Virus record (IMG/VR): IMGVR_UViG_3300028800_000293 | Coordinates: 1-25,668 of that record | Strand: one strand, 5' to 3' | DNA from: a virus | DNA: 25,668 bases | Part shown: piece after piece, positions 7,009 through 13,128 of the stretch | Position numbering within the stretch: position 1 is the first letter of the stretch | Layout: each line of letters starts with the position of its first letter | Translations under genes and position numbers: made by a program | The notes under the pieces: generated by a model | Told to the model about the DNA's origin: nothing | What the model saw: the letters and a program-made list of their open reading frames with translations, nothing else | The model's database searches: none

Positions 7009-7022
7009 TCGGGCACCGTCAA
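6994..7022 (-). promoter_or_regulatory. Divergent sigma70-like promoter overlapping the rightward one
   Basis: Read leftward: TTGACG (7022-7017), a 17-bp spacer, then TACGAT (6999-6994). It points at the small disordered protein starting at 6940. It occupies nearly the same DNA as the rightward promoter, so the two polymerases would exclude one another. Confidence 0.5.
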
Positions 7023-7044
7023 CTCACGTACAGGGATTGCACAT

Positions 7045-7350
7045 ATGGAAGAGGATTTTAGCGCATCGCCTGATGAGCCAAAGCCGAAGGCCAAAAAGGC
7101 CGCGAAGCGCAAGTCAGCCAAGGCGAAGAAAAAGCGACCGGCGAAATCAAAGACCAAGCGCCCGGCGCCGAAGGCCAAAAAGGCTGCGAAGCGTAAGCCA
7201 GCCAAGGCGAAATCGGTGTTCATCGCGCGGCCGGAACGTCTCGATATGCGTTTGACCAAGGCCGAAAAAGCTAAGATCAACGCCAAGGCCAAAGAGCTGC
7301 GGCGTACGGTCACGAGCATTGTTCTGGAGGCTATCGAGAAAATCGGGTAA
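7045..7350 (+). CDS. Histone H1-like Lys/Ala-rich domain fused to a ribbon-helix-helix domain
   Basis: A 101-residue, strongly basic protein. Residues about 12-57 are Lys/Ala/Pro repeats, with two copies of PKAKKAAKRKxAKAK separated by KKRPAKSKTKRPA, resembling bacterial histone H1-like tails that bind DNA without sequence specificity. Residues about 66-101 (RLDMRLTKAEKAKINAKAKE then LRRTVTSIVLEAIEKIG) fit a ribbon-helix-helix DNA-binding unit: a short strand, then two helices. It could be a phage nucleoid protein or a regulator of its own divergent promoters, since the spacer carries an inverted repeat. AGGGA lies before the ATG. A strong terminator follows. It is the only rightward gene in this accessory block. 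Confidence 0.78.
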   Translation: MEEDFSASPDEPKPKAKKAAKRKSAKAKKKRPAKSKTKRPAPKAKKAAKRKPAKAKSVFIARPERLDMRLTKAEKAKINAKAKELRRTVTSIVLEAIEKIG

Positions 7351-7367
7351 CGCGTCTTTCTCGACAG

Positions 7368-7400
7368 AAAGGGGGCCTCAAACCGAGGCCCCCTTTTTTA
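7368..7400 (+). terminator. Strong intrinsic terminator between convergent genes
   Basis: GGGGGCCTC (7371-7379) pairs perfectly with GAGGCCCCC (7385-7393) around a 5-base loop, followed by TTTTTT (7394-7399). On the other strand the hairpin is followed by CTTT only, so it works best for the rightward H1-like gene, with some effect on the leftward Omp transcript. Confidence 0.9.
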
Positions 7401-7414
7401 TCGGTCCGACGTGC

Positions 7415-8077
7415 TTAGTTTTTATAGTTCAGCTTAAGGAACACGAAATTTGCGGCAGGCAGGCCGTCCATGGCCGGGGCGTACAGGTACGACAAATCAA
7501 GATCGACGTGCGAAGACAGTACGAAGCCAACTCCACCGCCATTGACTTCCTGAGACTTGCCGCCGCGCCACATTGAACCGATTTGAACGTACGGCGAGAG
7601 AAGCGCGGATGCCAGCGACGCCGGAACGGATACTGTGGTGGGTGCCTGGCTTGGTGACGTGGGAGCCGTGCTAGCCAATCCGAGCAATCCGTCCAGTCCC
7701 ATGCCGCCTTTGATGAGTACAAACTCGATATCGCGACGGTTGCTGCCGAGCACCGGCGTTGTTGGATTGCTGCTGTTGGTTTCGTACATGGCACCGATTT
7801 CGGCCGCTGCGAAATATTTGCCATTCCAGAGTTGGTAACCTGCTTGTCCGCCCATGTAACCGCCACCGGCAAGCGCACCGTTGATGCCCTGACCGATGAA
7901 ATCAACAGTCGTACCGATGCCGGCGATAGAAGCACCGACGTACCAGCCAGAGCACTGCGTAACGGTGCAGCCGGTGGACAGCGGCGGGGCCTTGACGATA
8001 AGGGGCTTCAGGTCGGCCGCAGCGGCCGGAACAGCGAGTGCAGCCGTGATGACTGCCAATGCCAGAAATCGCTTCAT
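7415..8077 (-). CDS. Phage-encoded outer membrane beta-barrel protein (Omp-like)
   Basis: A 220-residue protein with a signal peptide (KRFLALAVITAALAVPAAA|ADL), then ADLKPLIVKAPPL, the N-terminus typical of small surface Omps in Bradyrhizobium-like bacteria. The body alternates Gly/aromatic strands: SGWYVGASIAGIGTT, GGGYMGGQAGYQLW, KYFAAAEIGAMYE, SPYVQIGSMWRG, VGFVLSSHVDLDLSYLYAP. It ends in an aromatic-containing last strand, NFVFLKLNYKN. The export route is Sec then outer-membrane insertion. AGGAG lies 8 bases before the ATG. Known phage Omps alter receptors or exclude other phages, and such a role here is inference. It may have been captured from a host genome. Confidence 0.85.
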   Translation of the reverse strand: MKRFLALAVITAALAVPAAAADLKPLIVKAPPLSTGCTVTQCSGWYVGASIAGIGTTVDFIGQGINGALAGGGYMGGQAGYQLWNGKYFAAAEIGAMYETNSSNPTTPVLGSNRRDIEFVLIKGGMGLDGLLGLASTAPTSPSQAPTTVSVPASLASALLSPYVQIGSMWRGGKSQEVNGGGVGFVLSSHVDLDLSYLYAPAMDGLPAANFVFLKLNYKN

Positions 8078-8094
8078 TGTGTACGCTCCTGCGT

Positions 8095-8128
8095 TGGGTT
8101 GAACCCAGCAACAGCGTACACCTGTACG
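8095..8128. promoter_or_regulatory. Two inverted repeats in the Omp leader
   Basis: TGGGTT-G-AACCCA (8095-8107) lies just upstream of the Omp ribosome binding site, and CGTAC-ACCT-GTACG (8115-8128) lies further upstream. The second belongs to the GTACG inverted-repeat pattern seen at other gene starts in this window. They may be operator or leader-RNA structures. No convincing promoter hexamers were found here. Confidence 0.35.
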
Positions 8129-8158
8129 GCGTGTCTTTTACGTCACAGTACGGCTAAA

Positions 8159-8434
8159 TCAGACGTGCGTAGGGTGTTGAACGCGCGTGGCTTCGTCAAC
8201 ATCTTTGGCTGACAATTCGACGGGAGCGCCAAGAACTTCTTTCAGTGCCGCCAGGGCGTCATCGCATAGATTGTTGGCGTTCAACTGTGGCCAGTGCTTT
8301 TTGATGACGGGGACCGCTGCAGCCGCGATATCGAGTATAAGCGATGACTGAGCGCCGGTTCCGCTCTTGGGGATCATCGCGTTGATTTGTTGGCCGTGCT
8401 TCCAGTAGAAACCGACGATTGGCATTATGTTCAT
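8159..8434 (-). CDS. Small hypothetical protein
   Basis: A 91-residue protein. The start at 8434 is chosen because CGGAGG lies eight bases upstream. A start at 8500 would run through the structured leader. The sequence begins MNIMPIVGFYWKHGQQINAM, then a helical AQSSLILDIAAAAVPVIKKHW and a terminal helix DDALAALKEVLGAPVELSAK. No transmembrane segment or motif is recognised. It is last in the leftward head-gene block and is separated from it by about 200 bp of non-coding DNA. Confidence 0.65.
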   Translation of the reverse strand: MNIMPIVGFYWKHGQQINAMIPKSGTGAQSSLILDIAAAAVPVIKKHWPQLNANNLCDDALAALKEVLGAPVELSAKDVDEATRVQHPTHV

Positions 8435-8461
8435 GTCGTGAACCTCCGTAGGATAAAAGGC

Positions 8462-8629
8462 GGTGCGCTGTTCTCTCTCGGGGTGACTGGATAAACCCAC
8501 GGACTGCCTGCTTCTGCGCGAGCCGGATCGTACCCAAATCCGTCCGTCAGCTACCGCGATTTAACTGCTGACGATGTGTTGCGGGCATCTGCTGGTCCTA
8601 GCGGCTTTCGCCTCCCAGGCCGTCGCACC
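8462..8629 (-). ncRNA. Candidate structured RNA in a non-coding gap
   Basis: The 203-bp gap between two leftward genes holds several nested inverted repeats. Outer GGTGCG/CGCACC arms lie at 8462-8467 and 8624-8629. Inside are CGTCAGC (8545-8551) with GCTGACG (8567-8573), CGGAT (8524-8528) with ATCCG (8538-8542), and on the minus strand GGC-GAAA-GCC (8612-8603), a GNRA-type tetraloop. No tRNA signature was found. It could be a leader or regulatory RNA for the 91-residue protein. The pairing was found by eye and not tested by energy or conservation. Confidence 0.3.
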
Positions 8630-8637
8630 TAACTTAA

Positions 8638-9195
8638 TTATGTTGGCCCCATTTTGATTCGGAAACCGGCGCCAGTGAACTGGCCTTTCGTGCCGTCCTT
8701 GGCGTCTACGTTTCCGGTGTACTTGCCGCTCAAGTCCTTGTTGCTCGGGTCCATGCCCGCATACAGGCTGGCGAGCTGCTTGCGGTGTAGGTTGGCGATG
8801 TGCCTGCCTACGGCCTTGGGTCGTCCGTACAGAAGCGGGTAGTATGCCTTGCCTGTTTTATCGGTGCCTGCCACGAGGCCGTTGAACAGCGCGACGGCTT
8901 CCGGGTCCGTCACTTCCTTGAAACCAAGATTCCCCGCTTGCGCGATTTCGGATGGGATGCTGTTGATGATTCGGAACTCGACTTGCGGGAACCGCGCCAT
9001 GATCTGTCGCGGAATGAACAGTTTCAGCGGCCTGTCGATTTCCAGATTTTTGATGATTTCATCGATATCCAGCGGTTCTTTGAATGGCGACGCGTTGGAC
9101 ATGGCGTCACTAGCCGCCTGCGGCTCCGGTACGGGTGCCGGCGGATGGGGCGCGAGCGCGTCGGGTAATCCTGCGAACGGATTTTCTTCGGTCAT
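8638..9195 (-). CDS. Hypothetical protein of the head operon
   Basis: A 185-residue protein. The first 40 residues are Pro/Ala-rich and probably flexible. Then come IDEIIKNLEIDRPLKLFIPR, FPQVEFRIINSIPSEIAQAG, a compact region FKEVTDPEAVALFNGLVAGTD, RPKAVGRHIANLHRKQLAS and a Gly/Lys-rich end. The start at 9195 has AGGTAG close upstream. It follows portal, GroES-like and scaffold-like genes in one leftward operon with short gaps, so a virion or assembly role is inferred. I recognise no family. Confidence 0.75.
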   Translation of the reverse strand: MTEENPFAGLPDALAPHPPAPVPEPQAASDAMSNASPFKEPLDIDEIIKNLEIDRPLKLFIPRQIMARFPQVEFRIINSIPSEIAQAGNLGFKEVTDPEAVALFNGLVAGTDKTGKAYYPLLYGRPKAVGRHIANLHRKQLASLYAGMDPSNKDLSGKYTGNVDAKDGTKGQFTGAGFRIKMGPT

Positions 9196-9202
9196 GGTCT
9201 AC

Positions 9203-9841
9203 CTATTTCTTTCCCTTGGCGCGTTGGTGTGCAGCGTACTGCGCTTCAAGCGCCTTCGCCACGTATTTTTCGCGCTCCTCTTTATCTTTTCGAGCGAACT
9301 TGTCGGCGGTGCGGTTGATTTCCTTTTGCACGTCGGCGGGCGCGTCGGACATTTTGGCCCACGGTCCCGACGTACGACGTGCGCGAGTGCCGGTCGTATC
9401 GGTGTCCGCTGGGCCGTCGCTGGCGCGTGTTTTCTTTGGCGGCTTCTTTTCCTCGTCGGTTTCGTCTTCCTCGTCGGTTTCGTTTTCTTCACCATCGCCG
9501 GCCGCCGGAACTGGTTTGAACTCTTCGTCTACGGCTTTTACGAGCGCCGTCGCGAACTCGGCAGCCGTGCCGAATTTCTTGACATCCATGCTCTTGCCAA
9601 GTTCCACAGTACGGCCGGTTTTCTTCGGATCGGCGCCGAACCAGGGTAGCTTATTCAGTTCGGCACGGATTTCCGCGTCACCGTACGGTGGCGCTTTTGG
9701 TGCGGTGGCGCTGCTGAGTTTGCCGAGTTCGTCCGATACCTTGCGGGCGGCCTCTGTGTCGCCGTCCGTCACGGCTTTGTCGAGCTGCGCTTGCAGACCG
9801 GCGCGGGCGTGCTCCAGTAACATTACGTTCAAATCGGCCAT
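9203..9841 (-). CDS. Scaffold-like head assembly protein
   Basis: A 212-residue protein, highly charged and mostly helical by composition. It has an N-terminal helix (LEHARAGLQAQLDKAVTDGD), a central LPWFGADPKKTGRTVELGKS motif followed by VKKFGTAAEFATALVKAVDEEF, an acidic linker (ETDEEDETDEEKK), and a basic C-terminal helix KEEREKYVAKALEAQYAAHQ ending RAKGKK. Length, charge pattern and position between portal-side genes and the rest of the head cluster resemble podovirus scaffolding proteins, whose basic C-terminal helices bind coat protein. GGACTCTGAAAC precedes the ATG. It is not proven to be scaffold. No protease domain was seen. Confidence 0.6.
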   Translation of the reverse strand: MADLNVMLLEHARAGLQAQLDKAVTDGDTEAARKVSDELGKLSSATAPKAPPYGDAEIRAELNKLPWFGADPKKTGRTVELGKSMDVKKFGTAAEFATALVKAVDEEFKPVPAAGDGEENETDEEDETDEEKKPPKKTRASDGPADTDTTGTRARRTSGPWAKMSDAPADVQKEINRTADKFARKDKEEREKYVAKALEAQYAAHQRAKGKK

Positions 9842-9844
9842 GTT

Positions 9845-10318
9845 TCAGAGTCCTGTGACTTTTTCGCGTGGCTTGCCGCCAAACTCTTTTACGGGCGGCA
9901 CTGCGGCGGGCGTGTCTTCGTCGTCCCATATCAACGTTGCCGGGTCCGGCATTTTGTCGGCCGGCAGTATGGCTATTACATCTTGGAAACTGGAGAGGTA
10001 GCGCCAGTTTCCAAGGCCGGTCACTTTGCCGCCTATCGTCTGCGTCCCTGCGTACGGGCGGAACTCCACCCAATCTCCGATATTCGCGCAGTCCTTTGCC
10101 ACGTTGCCGGTGCCGTCTTTGTACGTGAAAGCAAGCGGCCCCATTGCGACGATGCGACCCGCCATGACGTTATATTGCGCCATGTCGCGGAACATATCTG
10201 GCATTTCCAGACTGCCGATTTTCTTCGGCGGTAAGGGCAGCCGAACGATGATCAAGTCTCGCAATGGATGCGCAAATTCATGCGGGATCGCGAAATCATG
10301 TACGCCGATATTGCTCAT
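9845..10318 (-). CDS. GroES-like co-chaperonin in the head operon
   Basis: A 157-residue protein whose core follows the Cpn10 layout: PLRDLIIVRLPLPPKKIGSL (about 18-37), EMPDMFRDMAQ in the mobile-loop position, NVMAGRIVAMGP, IGDWVEFRPYAGTQTIGGKV (about 81-100) and FQDVIAILP, matching the GroES order of P-L-D...V-R, G-x-V-x-A-V-G, V-G-D-x-V...Y-x-G and D-D-x-L-A. It is longer than GroES (about 97 residues), with an acidic Pro-rich tail. It would cap a chaperonin, probably the host GroEL, to fold a phage head protein, as T4 gp31 does for gp23. AGGAACTTAA lies before the ATG. It overlaps the upstream 82-residue gene by 23 bp. Confidence 0.75.
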   Translation of the reverse strand: MSNIGVHDFAIPHEFAHPLRDLIIVRLPLPPKKIGSLEMPDMFRDMAQYNVMAGRIVAMGPLAFTYKDGTGNVAKDCANIGDWVEFRPYAGTQTIGGKVTGLGNWRYLSSFQDVIAILPADKMPDPATLIWDDEDTPAAVPPVKEFGGKPREKVTGL

Positions 10319-10544
10319 TTAAGTTCCTAGCTGCGTTTTCAAATGCTTCGGCAATTCGTTCCGGCGGTTCCGCTAACAGCCGGATAGTCTCATGATGTGC
10401 CGCCGCTCGCCCCTGCGCTGTCTGGTCCGCCGGTTGCCCCGCCAAGTACGTCTCCACCAGCGGCATTAGGCGGTATCTGAGGTACGTTACCAGGGCTTTG
10501 GTTTCCGGGCTGTTGAGCCATTCCGTTAAGGATGCCGTCTGCAC
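10296..10544 (-). CDS. 82-residue protein overlapping the portal gene out of frame
   Basis: A compact, helical protein: EWLNSPETKALVTYLRYRLM, PLVETYLAGQPADQT, AHHETIRLLAEPPERIAEAF, ENAARNLNEQYRRT. Its first 155 bp lie inside the 3' end of the portal gene in a different frame, and its stop overlaps the GroES-like start. Composition is ordinary for a real phage protein and unlike a random shadow frame. Start ATG at 10544. Small proteins after the portal sometimes act in head assembly. No function is assigned. Confidence 0.6.
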   Translation of the reverse strand: MQTASLTEWLNSPETKALVTYLRYRLMPLVETYLAGQPADQTAQGRAAAHHETIRLLAEPPERIAEAFENAARNLNEQYRRT

Positions 10545-12336
10545 TGCTTGCGCCCTCTATCAACGACTGTACGGCTTGCTCTAGCTGAGCCATTTGCAGC
10601 AACGCCATGCGGTTGTCAAGCATGCCGCCGCTGGCGTCAACCATGTTTTTCAGTGCCTGCGTAAGCTGTACGGCGACTGCAGCCGTAACTTTGATTTTGT
10701 CTAGCTGCAGCTTGCCAAGTCCGATCATGCCTTTCAGCTTTTCATCGGGCGTAGCTTGCGGCTGTCCCGGAGGCGGCGCAATCAGTTTTTCAGGGTCGGG
10801 CAGCCGCATGACTTGGCAGAAACGAAGTGCAGCTTCCTGTACAACAAATGACGGCGCTTTAGAGCCGAGTTCGATCATTTGCAGGTACAGAGCGGCTAGT
10901 GCGCTGCGCTGCATTTCAGTGGCAAGCGCCGGATCGGCCGTGACTGCTATGCCTTCCTTGTTGGACGCCGATACGCCATCCGGCAGCATGTCGTACGCGT
11001 CCGCCATCTGGACGAACATGCGCAATTCTTGCGTCAGGGAAGTCACAAGCCGCCGATGTACGGCAGACTGAACTTGCGTTCCGCTGTCAATGATGCCCTT
11101 CGCCATCGTGGCAGTCATGGACGCGGGCGCGTTCTCCAATAGATTCAGCGTACCGGCCAGCCGATCACCAAGCGTCATGATTTTTTCGAGTACCGAAACG
11201 GAACCCGGCGAAACGGACTTGACGGGGAACGGCGAGAACTTGTTAGCGAGCGGTGCGCCGTCTGTGTTGACCGTTGCGATGCGGTTATTTTTCAACTCGA
11301 TCTTGTCAGGCAGGCCGAAGCCACCGCCAGCAAAGACACCGCCGTTTTCGCTTTCGCTCTTGGCCGTGTCTACGATCGATCCCAAGAGCCGATCAGCCGA
11401 ACTTTCCGCGCGGTCCAGTAATTTGCCGAAGCCCATCGGAAAGAAGCCGCCTTTCGGGTCCGGTAAAAAGCGGTACGGATAAAACCGGCGGATGGCGTTG
11501 AAGAATAGAACTTCCTCGGTGTCCACGATTGTCTTCTTAGACCAGCGCGGGCGTATCCGTACGACTTCCGGCGTGTCGTCACGCGCGATAACGACCGTCC
11601 ACGGCTCGTCGATGCCGTCGCCGTCCAGGTCAATCCATAGGTCTGTTTCGTAGAACTGCTTTGGTGCCTGCGGGTCGTTCTCGTCAAAACGTGGTTCGTA
11701 GTCGATCCATTTCTTGCGCTCGATGGATCGTTCAATTTCGTACGGATAGCGTTCAAACTGATCCGTGACGCGTGGCGCACGTTCAATGGATCGCACGCTG
11801 CTGTTTATGATGACATCCGTACATGCACGGAATGACGAATGGAATACGCGGTCGATATCGTCAAAATCACGCTTGCGCCAGCCAAGTCCGGTTACCGCCA
11901 TGTGAACCACGAGCGGGTCGGTATCGAGTGTCCAGTTTGGGTCTTTCGTACGGAGTTGACTGGATACCCACGTCGCGAGAGCTTCGCCACCGGGTTCGCT
12001 TGCACGCGCCAAATCAGGTTCGCCTAGCAGCGCATCAGTAGCGCGGGCCGAAAACTGAATGACCGCCGATAGCGTCATTTCGGTTTTCGGCGGCGGTTCC
12101 TCGTCCGCGCCTTCCTGTTCGCGGTCGTTCGGATTGTCGTTTTCGTCTTCGTCAATCTTGTCTAGATAGCCCTTGGCTTTTCCAAGCCAGTCCGACATGG
12201 AATTTTCGTCAACCCGGACCAGTTCGATAATATCGGTTGCGAGCGTACGCCGTTCCTCCGGGCTGAGTTTTTCAGCGACGTTGCCGAAGTTTTCCGGCTC
12301 AGTGAGCTTCAGCTTTAGTACGGGAAGGTCGCGCAT
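10390..12336 (-). CDS. Portal protein
   Basis: A 648-residue protein forming the ring at the DNA entry vertex. Recognisable portal features are an acidic, helical N-terminal third, then WTLDTDPLVVHMAVTGLGWR, RDFDDIDRVFHSSFRACTD, VIINSSVRSIERAPRVTDQF and YPYEIERSI. These match large portals of podovirus and N4-type phages in which a conserved YxxPxDxxVN...RxT block marks the wing. Later come FLPDPKGGFFPMGFGKLLD and TLGDRLAGTLNLLENAPAS. The end is Gly/Pro/Asn-rich and disordered. It is first in the leftward head operon, with only 6 bp from the HNH stop. The C-terminal coding region is shared with the 82-residue gene. Confidence 0.85.
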   Translation of the reverse strand: MRDLPVLKLKLTEPENFGNVAEKLSPEERRTLATDIIELVRVDENSMSDWLGKAKGYLDKIDEDENDNPNDREQEGADEEPPPKTEMTLSAVIQFSARATDALLGEPDLARASEPGGEALATWVSSQLRTKDPNWTLDTDPLVVHMAVTGLGWRKRDFDDIDRVFHSSFRACTDVIINSSVRSIERAPRVTDQFERYPYEIERSIERKKWIDYEPRFDENDPQAPKQFYETDLWIDLDGDGIDEPWTVVIARDDTPEVVRIRPRWSKKTIVDTEEVLFFNAIRRFYPYRFLPDPKGGFFPMGFGKLLDRAESSADRLLGSIVDTAKSESENGGVFAGGGFGLPDKIELKNNRIATVNTDGAPLANKFSPFPVKSVSPGSVSVLEKIMTLGDRLAGTLNLLENAPASMTATMAKGIIDSGTQVQSAVHRRLVTSLTQELRMFVQMADAYDMLPDGVSASNKEGIAVTADPALATEMQRSALAALYLQMIELGSKAPSFVVQEAALRFCQVMRLPDPEKLIAPPPGQPQATPDEKLKGMIGLGKLQLDKIKVTAAVAVQLTQALKNMVDASGGMLDNRMALLQMAQLEQAVQSLIEGASSADGILNGMAQQPGNQSPGNVPQIPPNAAGGDVLGGATGGPDSAGASGGTS

Positions 12337-12342
12337 GATTTG

Positions 12343-12966
12343 TCATACACCCGATTTGCGATGAGCGTCAACAACTGCTTGGCAAAACGTCAGCAGTTGC
12401 GCGTCACTATACTCATTTTTAGCAATGTTGTACCATGAGCATACAATCTGGATGTTGCCTTTTGCGTAACCTTTCGCTCCGTCAATTCGGTCTATAGAAG
12501 GCGAAAACGGATTACGATGGTGGCTGGTGTGTGGGTTCAGGTCGAATTTGAAACCCGTGCGGGGGCACGTTCCGATTTCAATCAACGGGAGTACGTCAGC
12601 CAGCAATAAGTCGCACGTACGGTCACGCATGCGTGCCGCAGTTAACAGAGCGGACGCGCGGCCTTTTACTGTGCGCAAGCGTGCTGCATTTCGGGTAGCT
12701 TCTTTTGGATTGTTCTTTTCTGCGTTTTTGGCACTTCGCGCACGGCGTTTAGCTAAGTGACGCTCTTTATACGCCGCGTCTGTACGGAGTTTATTTTGAT
12801 GCCAGTCATTGCGTTGTTTCTGAATTGCACGGCGTGTAATTTCATTTTTAGATTTTTTTGCGTACCAAGCTTTAGTAGCAAGAGACGCACACTTTTTACA
12901 ACGCCGTCCTTTATTTGGAAAATATTCGTCGTGTTTTGTTTGATCGCACGTACTGCATGTTTTCAT
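12343..12966 (-). CDS. HNH endonuclease, homing-type, with N-terminal zinc finger
   Basis: A 207-residue protein, start chosen at ATG 12966. An upstream ATG at 13014 would start before the predicted transcript. The N-terminus has C4xxC7 and C23xxC26, a zinc-ribbon pair, and a Lys/Arg-rich region (KWYAKK..., KRRARSAKNAEKNN) for DNA binding. The C-terminal catalytic region is GTCPRTGFKFDLNPH, then NPFSPSIDRIDGAKGYAKGN and IQIVCSWYNIAKNEY, the HNH layout seen in many phage nucleases. It sits between portal and capsid, an intrusion point often used by free-standing homing endonucleases, and the DNA looks AT-richer than the neighbours. It may be mobile. Confidence 0.85.
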   Translation of the reverse strand: MKTCSTCDQTKHDEYFPNKGRRCKKCASLATKAWYAKKSKNEITRRAIQKQRNDWHQNKLRTDAAYKERHLAKRRARSAKNAEKNNPKEATRNAARLRTVKGRASALLTAARMRDRTCDLLLADVLPLIEIGTCPRTGFKFDLNPHTSHHRNPFSPSIDRIDGAKGYAKGNIQIVCSWYNIAKNEYSDAQLLTFCQAVVDAHRKSGV

Positions 12967-13002
12967 AATATTATTCCCGTACGCATAATATTGATAAAAT
13001 GT

Positions 13003-13031
13003 CATACAGCACAAGTTTGCCAGTGCGTCAA
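13003..13031 (-). promoter_or_regulatory. Sigma70-like promoter for the HNH and portal operon
   Basis: Leftward TTGACG (13031-13026), a 17-bp spacer, then TGTATG (13008-13003). TATGAC two bases on would give a 19-bp spacer. The HNH start at 12966 follows at a good distance. Only the -35 is strong. Confidence 0.4.
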
Positions 13032-13093
13032 TACAGTGCTAGCATCTCTTCGCTAATAAGAAAGTTTTCACTGTTCACGCGCATAGAACCCTA

Positions 13094-13119
13094 GGCCGCT
13101 GGCGGCCGTACATGTACGG
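13094..13119. repeat. Two stacked palindromes in the capsid leader
   Basis: GGCCGC-TG-GCGGCC (13094-13107) is immediately joined, sharing two C bases, to CCGTACATGTACGG (13106-13119), a perfect 14-bp palindrome. The right arm ends in GG of the capsid Shine-Dalgarno GGAG (13118-13121), so folding could hide the ribosome site. As DNA, the second palindrome could be an operator. Confidence 0.5.
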
Positions 13120-13128
13120 AGAACTACC

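Noticed and set aside
8435-8637. tRNA in the non-coding gap
   Set aside because: No T-loop GTTCRANNC or cloverleaf with anticodon arm could be placed on either strand.
9135-10001. Plus-strand frame of 288 codons
   Set aside because: Opposite the unknown, scaffold-like and GroES-like genes, all of which have good starts and close spacing.
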